From an uncultured Roseicyclus sp. (GTDB lineage Bacteria; Pseudomonadota; Alphaproteobacteria; Rhodobacterales; Rhodobacteraceae): a stretch of 64,000 nt of DNA. Each line of letters starts with the position of its first letter. Within the stretch, counting starts at the first letter, position 1. Both the position numbers and the translations under genes were made by a program. Positions 17,425 through 26,413 of the stretch are shown piece by piece. Below the pieces are notes generated by a model. The model saw nothing but the letters and a program-made list of their open reading frames with translations. It had not been told where the DNA came from and made no database searches. The stretch is taken from positions 26,642-90,641 of the forward strand of contig CAKZPN010000066.1 of assembly GCA_937139335.1 (NCBI GenBank), in the 5' to 3' direction.

Positions 17425-18291
17425 TCACTTGTCCAGGTTCTTGCCGACGATGCGCATCAAGAAGATGGCGATGAAGTTGGCGAGGATGACGGCCAGGATG
17501 CCCCCGGCGCTGCCGAGGCCGACGTTCTGGCTTTCGATGACGCGCTGATAGACCAGGTAGGTCAGCGTCCGCGTGCCGAAGCCGCCGCCGGTGGTTACGA
17601 AGATCTCGGCGAAGATCGACAACAGGAAGATGGTCTGGATCAGGATCACCACGGTGATCGCGCGCGCCATGTGTGGCAGGATGATGTAGCCGAAACGCGA
17701 GAGCGGGCCCGCGCCGTCCATCTCCGCGGCCTCGAGTTGCTCGCTGTCGAGCGACTGGATCGCGGTCAGCAGGATCAGCGTGGCGAAGGGCAGCCACATC
17801 CAGGCGACGATCACGATGATCGAGAACAGCGGCGCCTCGGTCAGCCACGAGACCGGCGCGGCCCCGAAGAATTCCCACAGATGCGCCAGAAGCCCGTTCA
17901 CCGGGTTCATGAACATGTTCTTCCACACCAGCGCCGCGACCGTCGGCATCACGAAGAACGGCGCGATGACCAGGATGCGCACGACGCCCTGCCCCCAGAT
18001 CGGCTGATCGAGCAGCAGCGCGAGGAAGATGCCGCCAATGACGGTGATGAGGAGGATGCCGCCGACCATGATGAGGGTCGTGAGGATCGCATCCTGAAAC
18101 GCGCTCGACGTGGCGAAGCGGACGTAGTTCGCGAAGCCCTCGCAGCAGTCGAAGGTGCCACGCATCGGTCGGTAGTCGAGCAGCGAGAACCACAGCGTCA
18201 TGCACAGCGGCACCAGCATCCACACCAGAAGAAGGAAGACGGCGGGCGCCATCATGATGCGGGCGGCGGATCGGGAATGCTGGGTAGCCAT
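17425..18291 (-). CDS. smoF: Polyol ABC transporter permease (SmoF)
   Basis: Inner-membrane permease of 288 aa of the MalF-like half of a CUT1 importer, with about six membrane segments and the EAA loop (EAAEMDGAGPLSRFGYIILPH). The ATG at 18291 has AGGTGA upstream. It lies 154 nt after smoE; a strong hairpin in that gap may limit read-through so that the binding protein is made in excess over the permeases. Confidence 0.9.
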   Translation of the reverse strand: MATQHSRSAARIMMAPAVFLLLVWMLVPLCMTLWFSLLDYRPMRGTFDCCEGFANYVRFATSSAFQDAILTTLIMVGGILLITVIGGIFLALLLDQPIWGQGVVRILVIAPFFVMPTVAALVWKNMFMNPVNGLLAHLWEFFGAAPVSWLTEAPLFSIIVIVAWMWLPFATLILLTAIQSLDSEQLEAAEMDGAGPLSRFGYIILPHMARAITVVILIQTIFLLSIFAEIFVTTGGGFGTRTLTYLVYQRVIESQNVGLGSAGGILAVILANFIAIFLMRIVGKNLDK

Positions 18292-18395
18292 GGGTCACCT
18301 CGACGGGTTGGCGCAGCAGGCAAGGCTTGAATGCGGGTCGGGCTGGTGCCCTCCGGGGCGGCCGGGCCGGGAGAGCAAGCCGGCCGTCCCGTCGG

Positions 18396-18431
18396 AAAAC
18401 CCCGGAGCCGGCGGAGGTGGCCGGCTCCGGG
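18396..18431 (-). terminator. Intercistronic hairpin after smoE (partial terminator or mRNA stabiliser)
   Basis: Perfect 12 bp inverted repeat (18401-18412 with 18420-18431, 7 nt loop). On the minus strand it starts 14 nt after the smoE stop and is followed by a short T tract. Such hairpins commonly separate a binding-protein gene from its permease genes. Confidence 0.6.
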
Positions 18432-18445
18432 ATGGGCGCGCGGGC

Positions 18446-19759
18446 TCAGTAGCCGGCGGCGTCCATTTCCTCGGTCGCAAGGTCCTGCGCCTGGGCCAGC
18501 GCGTCTTCGGCCGACATCTGCCCGGCGAGCGCCGAGGAGAAGATCTGGCCGACTTCCGTGGCGAGACCCGCAAACTCCGGGATCGCGACGAACTGGACGC
18601 CGGTATAGGGCACCGGATCGACGGTCGGGCTGGTGGGATCGGCGGACAGGATCGAGTCGAGCGTCATCTGCGCGAAGGGTGCGGCCTCGAGGTAGGCCGG
18701 GTTCTCGTAGAGCGACGTGCGCGTGCCGGGGGGCACGTTGGCCCAACCTTCACGATCCGCGACGATCTCGGCATAGCCGGGGCCGGTCGCCCATTCGATG
18801 AAGGTCATCGCCGCCTCGGGTGCGTCCGACGACGCCGGAACCGCCAGCGACCACGCCCAGAGCCAGTTGCCGCGCGGGCCGAGGCCGTTGTCGGGCGCCA
18901 GGGCAAAGCCGATGCTGTCGGCAACTTCCGAGTCGTCGGGGTTGGTCACGAAGGAGGCGGCGACGGTCGCATCGATCCACATCCCGCAATTGCCCTGCTG
19001 GAAGAGCGCGAGGTTTTCGTTGAAGCCGTTGTTCGCAGCACCTGGCGGGCCTGCCTGTTCGAGCAGGTCGAGGTAGAAGGTCAGTGTATCGGACCATGCC
19101 TCGCTGTCGAATTGCGGGGTCCAATCCTCGTCGAACCAGCGCGCGCCGAAGGAGTTCGACATCGCGGTGAGGAACGCCATGTTCTCGCCCCAGCCGGGCT
19201 TGCCGCGCAGGCAGACACCGTAGACGCCGGCCTCGCGGTCGGTCATGGCGATGGCGGCCTCGCGGATGAACTCCCAGCTCGGCGCATCGGGCATCTCGAG
19301 GCCGGCGGCCTCCATCAGGTCGGTGCGATACATGACCATCGAGGATTCGCCGTAGAAGGGCGAGGCGTAGAGGTTGCCGTCGACGGTCAGGCCGCCGCGG
19401 ATGGCGGGCAGCAGGTCGTCGATGTTGTAGTCGTCGCCGAGATCGTTCAGCGACAGGAGCCAGCCGCGCTCGCCCCAGATCGGAACCTCGTAGGTGCCGA
19501 TGGTGATGACGTCATACTGGCCGCCACCCTGCGCGATGTCCGTGGTCACGTTCTGGCGCAGAACGTTTTCCTCCAGCGTCACCCATTCGACGGTGATGTC
19601 GGGATGCGCCTCGTTGAACACTTCGGTCAGACCCTGCATGCGTATCATGTCGCCGTTGTTCACTGTTGCGATGGTGATGGTGTCCTGCGCGGTGGCCGAG
19701 GCGGCGACGATGCAGAGCGCAAGCGCGCTGGACGCGCGAAGCACGGTATTCCGAGACAT
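18446..19759 (-). CDS. smoE: Polyol ABC transporter substrate-binding protein
   Basis: Periplasmic binding protein of 437 aa (family 1 extracellular solute-binding protein). A Sec signal peptide of about 24 residues ends at ASATAQ. The mature part has the two-lobe sugar-binding pattern (EAHPDITVEWVTLEEN, DVITIGTYEVPIWGE, LYASPFYGESSMVMYRTDLM). It captures sorbitol/mannitol for SmoFGK. The ATG at 19759 was chosen for its GGAGG and for the signal peptide; the in-frame ATG at 19825 lies inside the promoter region. It is the first gene of the operon, with a LacI-type palindrome upstream at 19830-19845. Confidence 0.9.
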   Translation of the reverse strand: MSRNTVLRASSALALCIVAASATAQDTITIATVNNGDMIRMQGLTEVFNEAHPDITVEWVTLEENVLRQNVTTDIAQGGGQYDVITIGTYEVPIWGERGWLLSLNDLGDDYNIDDLLPAIRGGLTVDGNLYASPFYGESSMVMYRTDLMEAAGLEMPDAPSWEFIREAAIAMTDREAGVYGVCLRGKPGWGENMAFLTAMSNSFGARWFDEDWTPQFDSEAWSDTLTFYLDLLEQAGPPGAANNGFNENLALFQQGNCGMWIDATVAASFVTNPDDSEVADSIGFALAPDNGLGPRGNWLWAWSLAVPASSDAPEAAMTFIEWATGPGYAEIVADREGWANVPPGTRTSLYENPAYLEAAPFAQMTLDSILSADPTSPTVDPVPYTGVQFVAIPEFAGLATEVGQIFSSALAGQMSAEDALAQAQDLATEEMDAAGY

Positions 19760-19792
19760 CCTTATCCTCCCTGATTGGATGTTATGTCGAAA

Positions 19793-19822
19793 ATCGTAAG
19801 TCCGCGATGCCACGCGCGTCAA
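19793..19822 (-). promoter_or_regulatory. Probable sigma-70 promoter of the smo operon
   Basis: On the minus strand TTGACG (19817-19822) and TACGAT (19793-19798) are 18 nt apart and end about 33 nt before the smoE ATG. The LacI palindrome lies just upstream of the -35 box. Confidence 0.45.
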
Positions 19823-19829
19823 CAAGAAC

Positions 19830-19845
19830 TTTTACGCGCGTAAAA
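19830..19845. promoter_or_regulatory. LacI-family operator upstream of smoE
   Basis: Perfect 16 bp palindrome TTTTACGCGCGTAAAA, the even-spaced, central-CG form typical of LacI-family operators. A near copy lies before xylB and the regulator gene at 20985-20996. Confidence 0.7.
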
Positions 19846-19874
19846 TTTCAAAATTCTCGTTGCGACAGAATGGC

Positions 19875-20906
19875 TCAGGCGGAATCGCGCAGGATCAGCT
19901 TGCCGTCGAACAGCGTCGTGTGGCGCGCATCGCGCGCGTCGGGTGATTCGATCAGCGACATCAACTCCTGCACGCTGCGCTCGGCGATCGCGGCGTAATC
20001 TTGCGACACGGTGGTCAGCGTCGGGCAGGTGAAGCGTGAGAACGGGTGGTCGTCGAGGCCTGCAACCCGCAATGCAAAACTGTCGCCGCGCCCGACGCGC
20101 AGGCCCGACTGATAGGCGGCGGCCAGAAACCCGATGGCGAGCCGGTCGTTGCTGCACAAGACCGTGTTGGTCCGCATCTCGCGCCGTGCGATCACGCGCT
20201 TGCCCTGCCGGCAGCCGATCTCCTCGAAATCCCAGCCGTCGCCGTCGACGCTGATCACCTGCGGCTCCAGCCCGAGACGCTCCATCGTCGCGCGGTAGGC
20301 GGTGCGGCGCTTGTTGGCGTTGGGGTTGGGGGCATCCCGCATTTCGAAGAACACCGGCGGCTCGCCCGAGTTGCAGAGATACTGCACAATGCTGCCAACG
20401 GCTTGTGCGTTATCCATCCCGACGAAGGCCTCTCCGACATCGTCGATGTTGCTGTCGAACAGGACCGTCGGAACGGCATCGCAGAACCGTTCGATCACCG
20501 CGCGATCCGACCCGCGCCCCAGCGGCGCCAGCAGCACCCCGGCCGGCTTCAGCCCCCGGACGCTGTCGAGGTTGTCGTTCTCCTGACCCTGGTCGCCGTG
20601 CGAGCTGAGCAGAATCGGGCGAAAGCCGGCGTCGATGCAGAGGTTCTCGATATTGCGCGCGATCTCGGCAAAGAACGGGTCCGACAGGTAGGGCACGACG
20701 ATGCCGATGGTCTTGGTCAGCCGCCGGTTCTGGTTGATCGCGTAGATGTTCGGGCGATAGTCGTGTTCTTCCAGCGCCGCCTCGATCCGGGCGCGGGTGG
20801 TCGGGCGCACGCTGTCGGGATCGTTGAAATATTTAGACAGGGTCGGGCGCGAGATGCCGCTGACCGTGGCAAACTCTTCCATGTTGCGGACCGTCTGCTC
20901 GCTCAT
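19875..20906 (-). CDS. LacI-family transcriptional regulator of polyol genes
   Basis: DNA-binding regulator of 343 aa. The N-terminal helix-turn-helix (about residues 8-30, FATVSGISRPTLSKYFN) and hinge helix (RARIEAALEEHDYRPN) are followed by a periplasmic-binding-protein-like effector domain (about 65-340). It sits between the smo operon and xylB, is divergent from xylB, and lies next to two copies of a palindrome with core TTAC-N4-GTAA. The simplest reading is that it represses or activates the smo operon, xylB and itself in response to a polyol or its phosphate. Confidence 0.85.
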   Translation of the reverse strand: MSEQTVRNMEEFATVSGISRPTLSKYFNDPDSVRPTTRARIEAALEEHDYRPNIYAINQNRRLTKTIGIVVPYLSDPFFAEIARNIENLCIDAGFRPILLSSHGDQGQENDNLDSVRGLKPAGVLLAPLGRGSDRAVIERFCDAVPTVLFDSNIDDVGEAFVGMDNAQAVGSIVQYLCNSGEPPVFFEMRDAPNPNANKRRTAYRATMERLGLEPQVISVDGDGWDFEEIGCRQGKRVIARREMRTNTVLCSNDRLAIGFLAAAYQSGLRVGRGDSFALRVAGLDDHPFSRFTCPTLTTVSQDYAAIAERSVQELMSLIESPDARDARHTTLFDGKLILRDSA

Positions 20907-20984
20907 GGGTCGGCCCCCGTGCTGCTGAAGTTGCTCTTGACCATCATTACCCCTTGCCCTCTGCCTATCAAAACCCGCAAGACC

Positions 20985-20996
20985 TTACGCGAGTAA
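20985..20996. promoter_or_regulatory. LacI-family operator between the regulator gene and xylB
   Basis: TTACGCGAGTAA, which differs by one base from the core of the perfect operator at 19830-19845. It lies about 79 bp before the regulator gene and 84 bp before xylB, so it could control both. Confidence 0.6.
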
Positions 20997-21080
20997 AGTT
21001 CTGTTTGTCGCGTGATCCGCCGGGAATGTGCGGAGCCACCGCACCACAGATGTGCCGGAACCGGCACGGGGAAGGGCACC

Positions 21081-22529
21081 ATGTATCTCGGCATCGATCT
21101 CGGCACCTCGGCGGTGAAGGTCTGCGTGATGCAGCCGGACGGCCGCGTCGCGGCCACGACGACCGCCGCGCTGAGTGTCTCGCACCCGTTCGACGGGGCC
21201 AGCGAACAGTCCTGCCCGGAGTGGTGGGACGCAACCCGCTCCGCGATCGGCGCGCTGGACCCGGGCCTGCGCGGGCAGGTGCGAGCGATCGGCCTTTCCG
21301 GCCAGATGCACGGCGCCGTGCTGCTCGATGCCGCGATGGAGCCGGTGCGACCGGTGATCCTCTGGAACGACGCCCGCGCGGCCCGCGAATGCGCCGAGAT
21401 GGTCGTGCGCGAGCCGCAGGTCGGCGCGATTTCCGGCGTCTACCCGATGCCCGGCTTCACAGCGCCCAAGCTCCTGTGGCTGTCGAAGCACGAGCCCGAG
21501 GTCCACGCCCGCATCGCCCATGTGCTGCTGCCCAAGGATTACATCGGGCTGCGGCTGCACGGCGGGCTGGTGACCGACCCCTGCGATGCCGCAGGCACGT
21601 CCTGGTATGACGAGGCGCGGCGCTGCTGGTCGGATCGGCTCTGCGAGATCAGCGCGACGGACCCGGCCTGGTTGCCGGCGGTGCGTCATGGCACCGAGAT
21701 CGCGGGCAATCTCTTGCCCGACGTCGCCGCCGAGCTTGGCCTGCGCCCCGGCATTCCCGTGGCGGCGGGCGCGGGCGACGGGGCGGCGGGGGCGGTCGGG
21801 ATCGGCGCGGTTGCGGCAGGCGACGGGTTCATCTCTCTCGGCACGTCCGGGCAACTGTTCGTCACCACGGCCGAGTATCGCCGCAACGTCGACAGCCGCA
21901 TCCACGCCTATGCCCATACCGTGCCCGGTCACTGGTTCCAGATGGCGGCGATGCTGAACGGCGCTCGGCCCATCGCCTGGCTCGCCGACCTTCTGGGCCG
22001 CCCGATCCCCGAGCTGCTGGCCGCCGCCGAATGCGCCGAACCGGGGCCGGTGTTCCTGCCCTACCTGACCGGCGAGCGGACGCCGCACGGCGATGCCGAG
22101 ATCCGCGGCGGGTTCAGCGGGTTGAGCGAGGCGACCTCGCCCGGCAGCCTGATGCGCGCAGTGGTCGAGGCCGTGGCCTTCACCTTTGCCGATGCCGCCG
22201 CAGCTCTGGCCGCTGCCGGCACCACGCCCGACGCGCTGCTGGCCATCGGTGGCGGGACGCGCAGCGATTTCCTGATGCAGACCATTTCCACCGTCACCGG
22301 CTACCGCCTCGGGCGCAGCGACGGCGCCGACATCGGCCCGGCGCTTGGCGCGGCGCGGCTGGCCTGCATCGCGGCGGGTGGCGGCACGATGGACGCGGTG
22401 ATGGAAAAGCCCGCGGTAACGCGCTGGTTTGAACCAGATACCGCCGGCGCGGGCGGGTTGGCCAAGCGGCTGGCGAGCTATCGGGCGCTCTACCCCGCCC
22501 TGCGCGACGTGCAGAAGGCCGCCCGCTGA
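21081..22529 (+). CDS. xylB: Xylulokinase
   Basis: FGGY-family sugar kinase (482 aa) that phosphorylates D-xylulose for the pentose phosphate route. The N-terminal ATPase motif GIDLGTSAVKV, the GQMHGAVLLD segment specific for xylulokinases, DAAGTSWYD, and GDGAAGAVGIGAV with LGTSGQLFVTT are visible. The ATG at 21081 has GGGGAAGGG upstream. D-xylulose would come from arabitol or xylitol oxidised by MtlK/SmoS-type enzymes, which explains its place beside the polyol operon. It is divergent from the LacI gene and shares the operator region. It ends 4 nt before the facing ABC exporter gene. Confidence 0.9.
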   Translation: MYLGIDLGTSAVKVCVMQPDGRVAATTTAALSVSHPFDGASEQSCPEWWDATRSAIGALDPGLRGQVRAIGLSGQMHGAVLLDAAMEPVRPVILWNDARAARECAEMVVREPQVGAISGVYPMPGFTAPKLLWLSKHEPEVHARIAHVLLPKDYIGLRLHGGLVTDPCDAAGTSWYDEARRCWSDRLCEISATDPAWLPAVRHGTEIAGNLLPDVAAELGLRPGIPVAAGAGDGAAGAVGIGAVAAGDGFISLGTSGQLFVTTAEYRRNVDSRIHAYAHTVPGHWFQMAAMLNGARPIAWLADLLGRPIPELLAAAECAEPGPVFLPYLTGERTPHGDAEIRGGFSGLSEATSPGSLMRAVVEAVAFTFADAAAALAAAGTTPDALLAIGGGTRSDFLMQTISTVTGYRLGRSDGADIGPALGAARLACIAAGGGTMDAVMEKPAVTRWFEPDTAGAGGLAKRLASYRALYPALRDVQKAAR

Positions 22530-22533
22530 GCTC

Positions 22534-24426
22534 TCAGGTCGCCGCCGCGCGGTCCGCGTCCGTCACCGCCTCGGGCAAGTCGTCGAAGCTGGCGTAGTTC
22601 AGGTCGTAGAGCTTTGAGTAGAGGCCCTTCTGCGCCATCAGCGCGTCGTGGTCGCCCTCCTCGATCTTGCGGCCCTGCTGCAGCACCACGATGCGGTCGG
22701 CGTTGCGAATCGTGGCAAGCCTGTGCGCGATGACCAGTCCGGTGCGGCCTTCCAGCAGCCGCTCCAGCGCCTTCTGGATCTGCCTTTCGGTGTAGCTGTC
22801 GATGTTCGCGGTCGCCTCGTCCAGCACGAGGATCTTGGCGTCGGCCACCAGCGCACGCGCGAAACTGAGCAACTGGCGCTGGCCGAGGCTGAGGTTCGAG
22901 CCGCGTTCTTCCAGCCGCGTGGCATAGCCGCCGGGCATCGCCTCGATGAACTCGTGCGCGCCAACCGCCGTCGCCGCCTCGATCACGTCGGCGTCCGACG
23001 CCCAGTGCGAGGAATAGCGGATGTTCTCCATGACCGTACCCGTGAACAGGTAAGGCTCCTGCAAGACCATCGCGATGTGGCGCCCGAGGCTTTCCTGCGT
23101 CACGCTGCGCACATCGCGGCCGCCGACCAGCACCGTGCCTTCCTGAACGTCGTAGAAGCGGTGGATCAGTGAGATCGAGCTGGATTTGCCGGACCCCGTC
23201 GGCCCGACCAGCGCCACGCGCTCGCCCGAGGCGACGCGGAAACTCACGTCCTTCAGCACCGGGTGCTTCGGGTCGTAGCCGAAGGTCACGCCCCGGAACT
23301 CCACCGATCCGTCATCCTCCGGCCCCAGCGGCACGGCGTCAGGCGCGTCGGTCACATCGACCTCGACATCCAGCACCTCGGTCAGGCGGTGACCCGAGGC
23401 CATCGCGCGCTGCATCACCGAATACTGCATGGTGAGCGATCGGATCGGATCGAAGAAGCGCTGGATGTAGAACAGGAAGGCGACCATCACGCCGACCTCG
23501 ATCCGGCCCGACACGACCATCAGGCCGCCAGCAACCACGACCGTCGCCATCGCGATGCCTGTCAGGCTGTCGACGATTGGGATCATGATCTGCGCCAGCT
23601 TTGATGCACGCAATTGCGCCCGGTAGGTCCGCCCGACGAGCCCGCTGTAAAGCTCGGCGTTCAGGGGCGCGCGGCCCATCGCCTGCACCGCGCGGACGCC
23701 GTGGATCGCCTCGGCCAGCGCGCCGTTGGTGACGGAATTCGCCTCGTGTGCCGCCATGAAGGCCGCGCGCGCCTTGGTCAGCCACAGGACGCGCACGCCG
23801 AACAGCACCGGCAGAACCAGCAGCACCAGCACGGCCAGTTGCCAGTCGAGCCAGAGCATCACCGCGACGATCCCGATCAGAAGCGCGATGTCGCCCACCG
23901 ACTGGATCGAGGTTTCGAGAAACTCCAGCATCGAGTTCACGTCGCCCTGGAGCCGCGACATCAGCCGCCCGACCTCGGTCTTGTCCATGAAGGACAGCGA
24001 GACGCGTTGCAGGTGCGAGAACATCTTGCGGCGAATGTCGAAAAGCACGTCCTCCGCCATCTGGCCGGTGACCCGCTCCTGCACCAGCGCGGCAATGTAA
24101 TTGACCCCGATGGCGAGCGCGAAAAGCGCCACGATGCCGATGAGCAGCCCGTTCGGCGCGCCCGGCACCATGCCGCGGTCGATGGCCACGCTGATGAGCA
24201 AGGGGATCGTCAGTTGCGACAGCGTGAAGACCAGCACCGCCGCGACCGCGATCCAGACCTTGCGGCGGTAGGGGCTGACGAACTCCCAGATGCGGCGCAC
24301 GACGCGGCCGTCGAAGGCGCGACCGAAGATTTCTTCCTCGATCCGGGTCGAGCCGACGACGGCGCGCATGCGCGGGCGTTCGTCCTCGTGCGGGTCGCGG
24401 GGCTCGCTGGCGCCGGTCTGGCTCAT
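22534..24426 (-). CDS. ABC transporter, fused permease/ATP-binding protein (subunit B of a heterodimeric exporter)
   Basis: Half-transporter of 630 aa with an N-terminal extension of about 45 residues, six membrane helices (about 55-340) and a nucleotide-binding domain (about 380-620). Walker A is GPTGSGKSS, Walker B VLDEATANID with the catalytic Glu present, and the signature motif is LSLGQ instead of LSGGQ. It overlaps the partner gene by four bases (ATGA), so the pair probably forms a heterodimer like MdlAB or TM287/288. The exported substrate is unknown; lipids, drugs and peptides are all possible. Confidence 0.85.
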   Translation of the reverse strand: MSQTGASEPRDPHEDERPRMRAVVGSTRIEEEIFGRAFDGRVVRRIWEFVSPYRRKVWIAVAAVLVFTLSQLTIPLLISVAIDRGMVPGAPNGLLIGIVALFALAIGVNYIAALVQERVTGQMAEDVLFDIRRKMFSHLQRVSLSFMDKTEVGRLMSRLQGDVNSMLEFLETSIQSVGDIALLIGIVAVMLWLDWQLAVLVLLVLPVLFGVRVLWLTKARAAFMAAHEANSVTNGALAEAIHGVRAVQAMGRAPLNAELYSGLVGRTYRAQLRASKLAQIMIPIVDSLTGIAMATVVVAGGLMVVSGRIEVGVMVAFLFYIQRFFDPIRSLTMQYSVMQRAMASGHRLTEVLDVEVDVTDAPDAVPLGPEDDGSVEFRGVTFGYDPKHPVLKDVSFRVASGERVALVGPTGSGKSSSISLIHRFYDVQEGTVLVGGRDVRSVTQESLGRHIAMVLQEPYLFTGTVMENIRYSSHWASDADVIEAATAVGAHEFIEAMPGGYATRLEERGSNLSLGQRQLLSFARALVADAKILVLDEATANIDSYTERQIQKALERLLEGRTGLVIAHRLATIRNADRIVVLQQGRKIEEGDHDALMAQKGLYSKLYDLNYASFDDLPEAVTDADRAAAT

Positions 24427-26276
24427 CGCGCATCCTCCGTCTGGTCCGGCACATCGGTGTCGCGGTGCATCTGCAGGTCGTGCAGCGCGGTGTAGCGGCC
24501 GCCCAGAGCCAGCAGTTCCTCGTGCGTGCCCTGCTCCACGACCCGCCCGTCCTCGAGGAACAGGATCCGGTCGGCATGCTTCAGGCTGGCCAGCCGGTGC
24601 GCCACGATCAGCGTCACGCGATCCTTGGCGTAGTCGCGCAGCGCACCACGAATGCGGCTTTCGGTGCCCGCGTCGATGGCCGCCGTGCTGTCGTCGAAGA
24701 TCAGCACCGCCGGTTCCATCATCAGCGTCCGCGCTATGGACAGCCGCTGCCGCTGTCCCCCCGACAGCGACACGCCGCGTTCGCCCACCACGGTGCGGTA
24801 TTGCTGCGGCAGGCCCAGCACGTAGTCGTGCAGCTGCGCCGATTCCGCGACGCCGCGAATGCGCCCTTCCTCGGTGAAGGGGGCGGCATAGGCGATGTTG
24901 TTCTCGATGGTCGTGGTGAACAGGAAGCTGTCCTGCTGCACTACCGCCACCGCCTGCCGGACGGAAGCCAGCGTGACCTCGCGGATGTCCTGCCCGTCGA
25001 TCGTGATCGCGCCCTCGGTCACGTCGTAAAACCGCGGGATCAGGTGCATGAGCGTCGTCTTGCCCGCCCCCGGCGCGCCGAGGATCCCAATGGTCTCGCC
25101 CCGCTTCGCCTCGAAAGAAATGCCCGACACAGCGCGGCGGTCGCCCGCGGCGGGATAGGCGAAGCCGACATTGTCGAGGCGGAGCGTGCCCTCGGTAACC
25201 TCTAGCTCCTTCGCGCCCGGCGCGTCGTCGATCTCCACCGGCATGTCGAGCAGCTGGAACAGCCGGGTGCCGCAGGTGGAGGCGCGGGCGTAGGCGTTCA
25301 CCATCAGGCCAAGCTGGCGCACCGGCATCTGCAGGATCGTCATGAAGGTGAGGAAGGTGGCGAGCGTGCCCACCGTGATCTCGCCCGCCGCCACCATCCG
25401 CCCGCCAAAAAGCAGCACCAGCCCCATCGCCGCGAAGAAGGCCAGCGTCATCGCTGAAGTGTTGCGCACCCGCACGTCGATCCGCTGATGGCTCAGGTCC
25501 AGCGCGTCCTTGGAGGCGACGTCGAACTTGGCCAGCTCGTGGTCGCTTGCGGCGAAGGCGCGGACGACACGGATGCCGGCGAGGTTCTCCTCCATCACCT
25601 GGCTCAGCACGCCCAGCTTTTCCTGCAAGATCAGCCAGGTCCGCCGCAGCGTGAGCCGCATGACCGAACTGCGCCAGGCCGCGAAAGGCACGAAGGAGAG
25701 AGCGAACAGGCCCAGCACGAGGTTGGTGGACAAGAGCATCCAGGCGCCGACGCTGATGAGCAGCGTCAGCAGCAGCGTGCGGACAAGCGCGGTCGAGAAG
25801 TACATCCGCACCCCTTCCAGGTCGAGCATGCCAACCGTGATCAGGTCGCCCGAATGGGTGCGGTCGTGAAAGGAAAACGGCAGCCGCAGGATCTTGTCAT
25901 AGATCGCGTTGCGCATGTCCTGCGCCAGCGCGTGGCCCACCGATTCCGCCGCGTAGTTCTGCACCAGTGTGAAGAGGCCGCGCAGCACGCTCGCCGCCAG
26001 CAGGGTCAGCGCGATCAGCACCAGCGCGCGGACATCGGGGCTGTCGCCGCCCATGGCGAGCGTGCTGTCGACGGCGCGGCCGAGGATGACCGGGATCGCC
26101 AGTTGCATCAGCACCGCCGGCACGGTCGCGGCAAAGGCCAGCCCGGCGCGCCACGGGTACCGAAAGCACATGCGGGTGATGCGCGCGACGGCCCCGACAC
26201 CCTGTCGGCTGTCGATCTCGGCGGTCCGGCGGAACGCCCTTTCGGCGGGCGCGGCAGGCTGCTGTGGCGCTGTCAT
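24423..26276 (-). CDS. ABC transporter, fused permease/ATP-binding protein (subunit A of a heterodimeric exporter)
   Basis: Half-transporter of 617 aa: six membrane helices (about 40-330) and an ATPase domain (about 365-600). Walker A is GAPGAGKTT, the signature a normal LSGGQ, but Walker B reads LIFDDSTAAID, with Asp in place of the catalytic Glu. In heterodimers this Walker site pairs with the partner's signature, here LSLGQ, so both deviations fall in the same, presumably non-hydrolytic, site. The ATG at 26276 is preferred; the upstream in-frame extension is Arg-rich and runs towards the LysR gene. First gene of the pair. Confidence 0.85.
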   Translation of the reverse strand: MTAPQQPAAPAERAFRRTAEIDSRQGVGAVARITRMCFRYPWRAGLAFAATVPAVLMQLAIPVILGRAVDSTLAMGGDSPDVRALVLIALTLLAASVLRGLFTLVQNYAAESVGHALAQDMRNAIYDKILRLPFSFHDRTHSGDLITVGMLDLEGVRMYFSTALVRTLLLTLLISVGAWMLLSTNLVLGLFALSFVPFAAWRSSVMRLTLRRTWLILQEKLGVLSQVMEENLAGIRVVRAFAASDHELAKFDVASKDALDLSHQRIDVRVRNTSAMTLAFFAAMGLVLLFGGRMVAAGEITVGTLATFLTFMTILQMPVRQLGLMVNAYARASTCGTRLFQLLDMPVEIDDAPGAKELEVTEGTLRLDNVGFAYPAAGDRRAVSGISFEAKRGETIGILGAPGAGKTTLMHLIPRFYDVTEGAITIDGQDIREVTLASVRQAVAVVQQDSFLFTTTIENNIAYAAPFTEEGRIRGVAESAQLHDYVLGLPQQYRTVVGERGVSLSGGQRQRLSIARTLMMEPAVLIFDDSTAAIDAGTESRIRGALRDYAKDRVTLIVAHRLASLKHADRILFLEDGRVVEQGTHEELLALGGRYTALHDLQMHRDTDVPDQTEDAR

Positions 26277-26413
26277 CTTGATCGCACCGCGGTCCGGTCG
26301 CGGCCTCCTGTTGTGCGCGGCGCGGCGCCGGGCGTTCAGCGCCCCGGCCCGGTCGGCCTGCGCTGGGTCATGGCTACATCGCCGCGCCGAAAGGTTAAAG
26401 GGCGGGTGGCCGC

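Noticed and set aside
16576..18330. Plus-strand open frame of about 580 codons opposite the smo permease genes.
   Set aside because: The product is almost entirely charged (Glu/Asp/Arg/His/Gln) as expected from antisense of membrane-protein codons; no Shine-Dalgarno sequence and no family resemblance.
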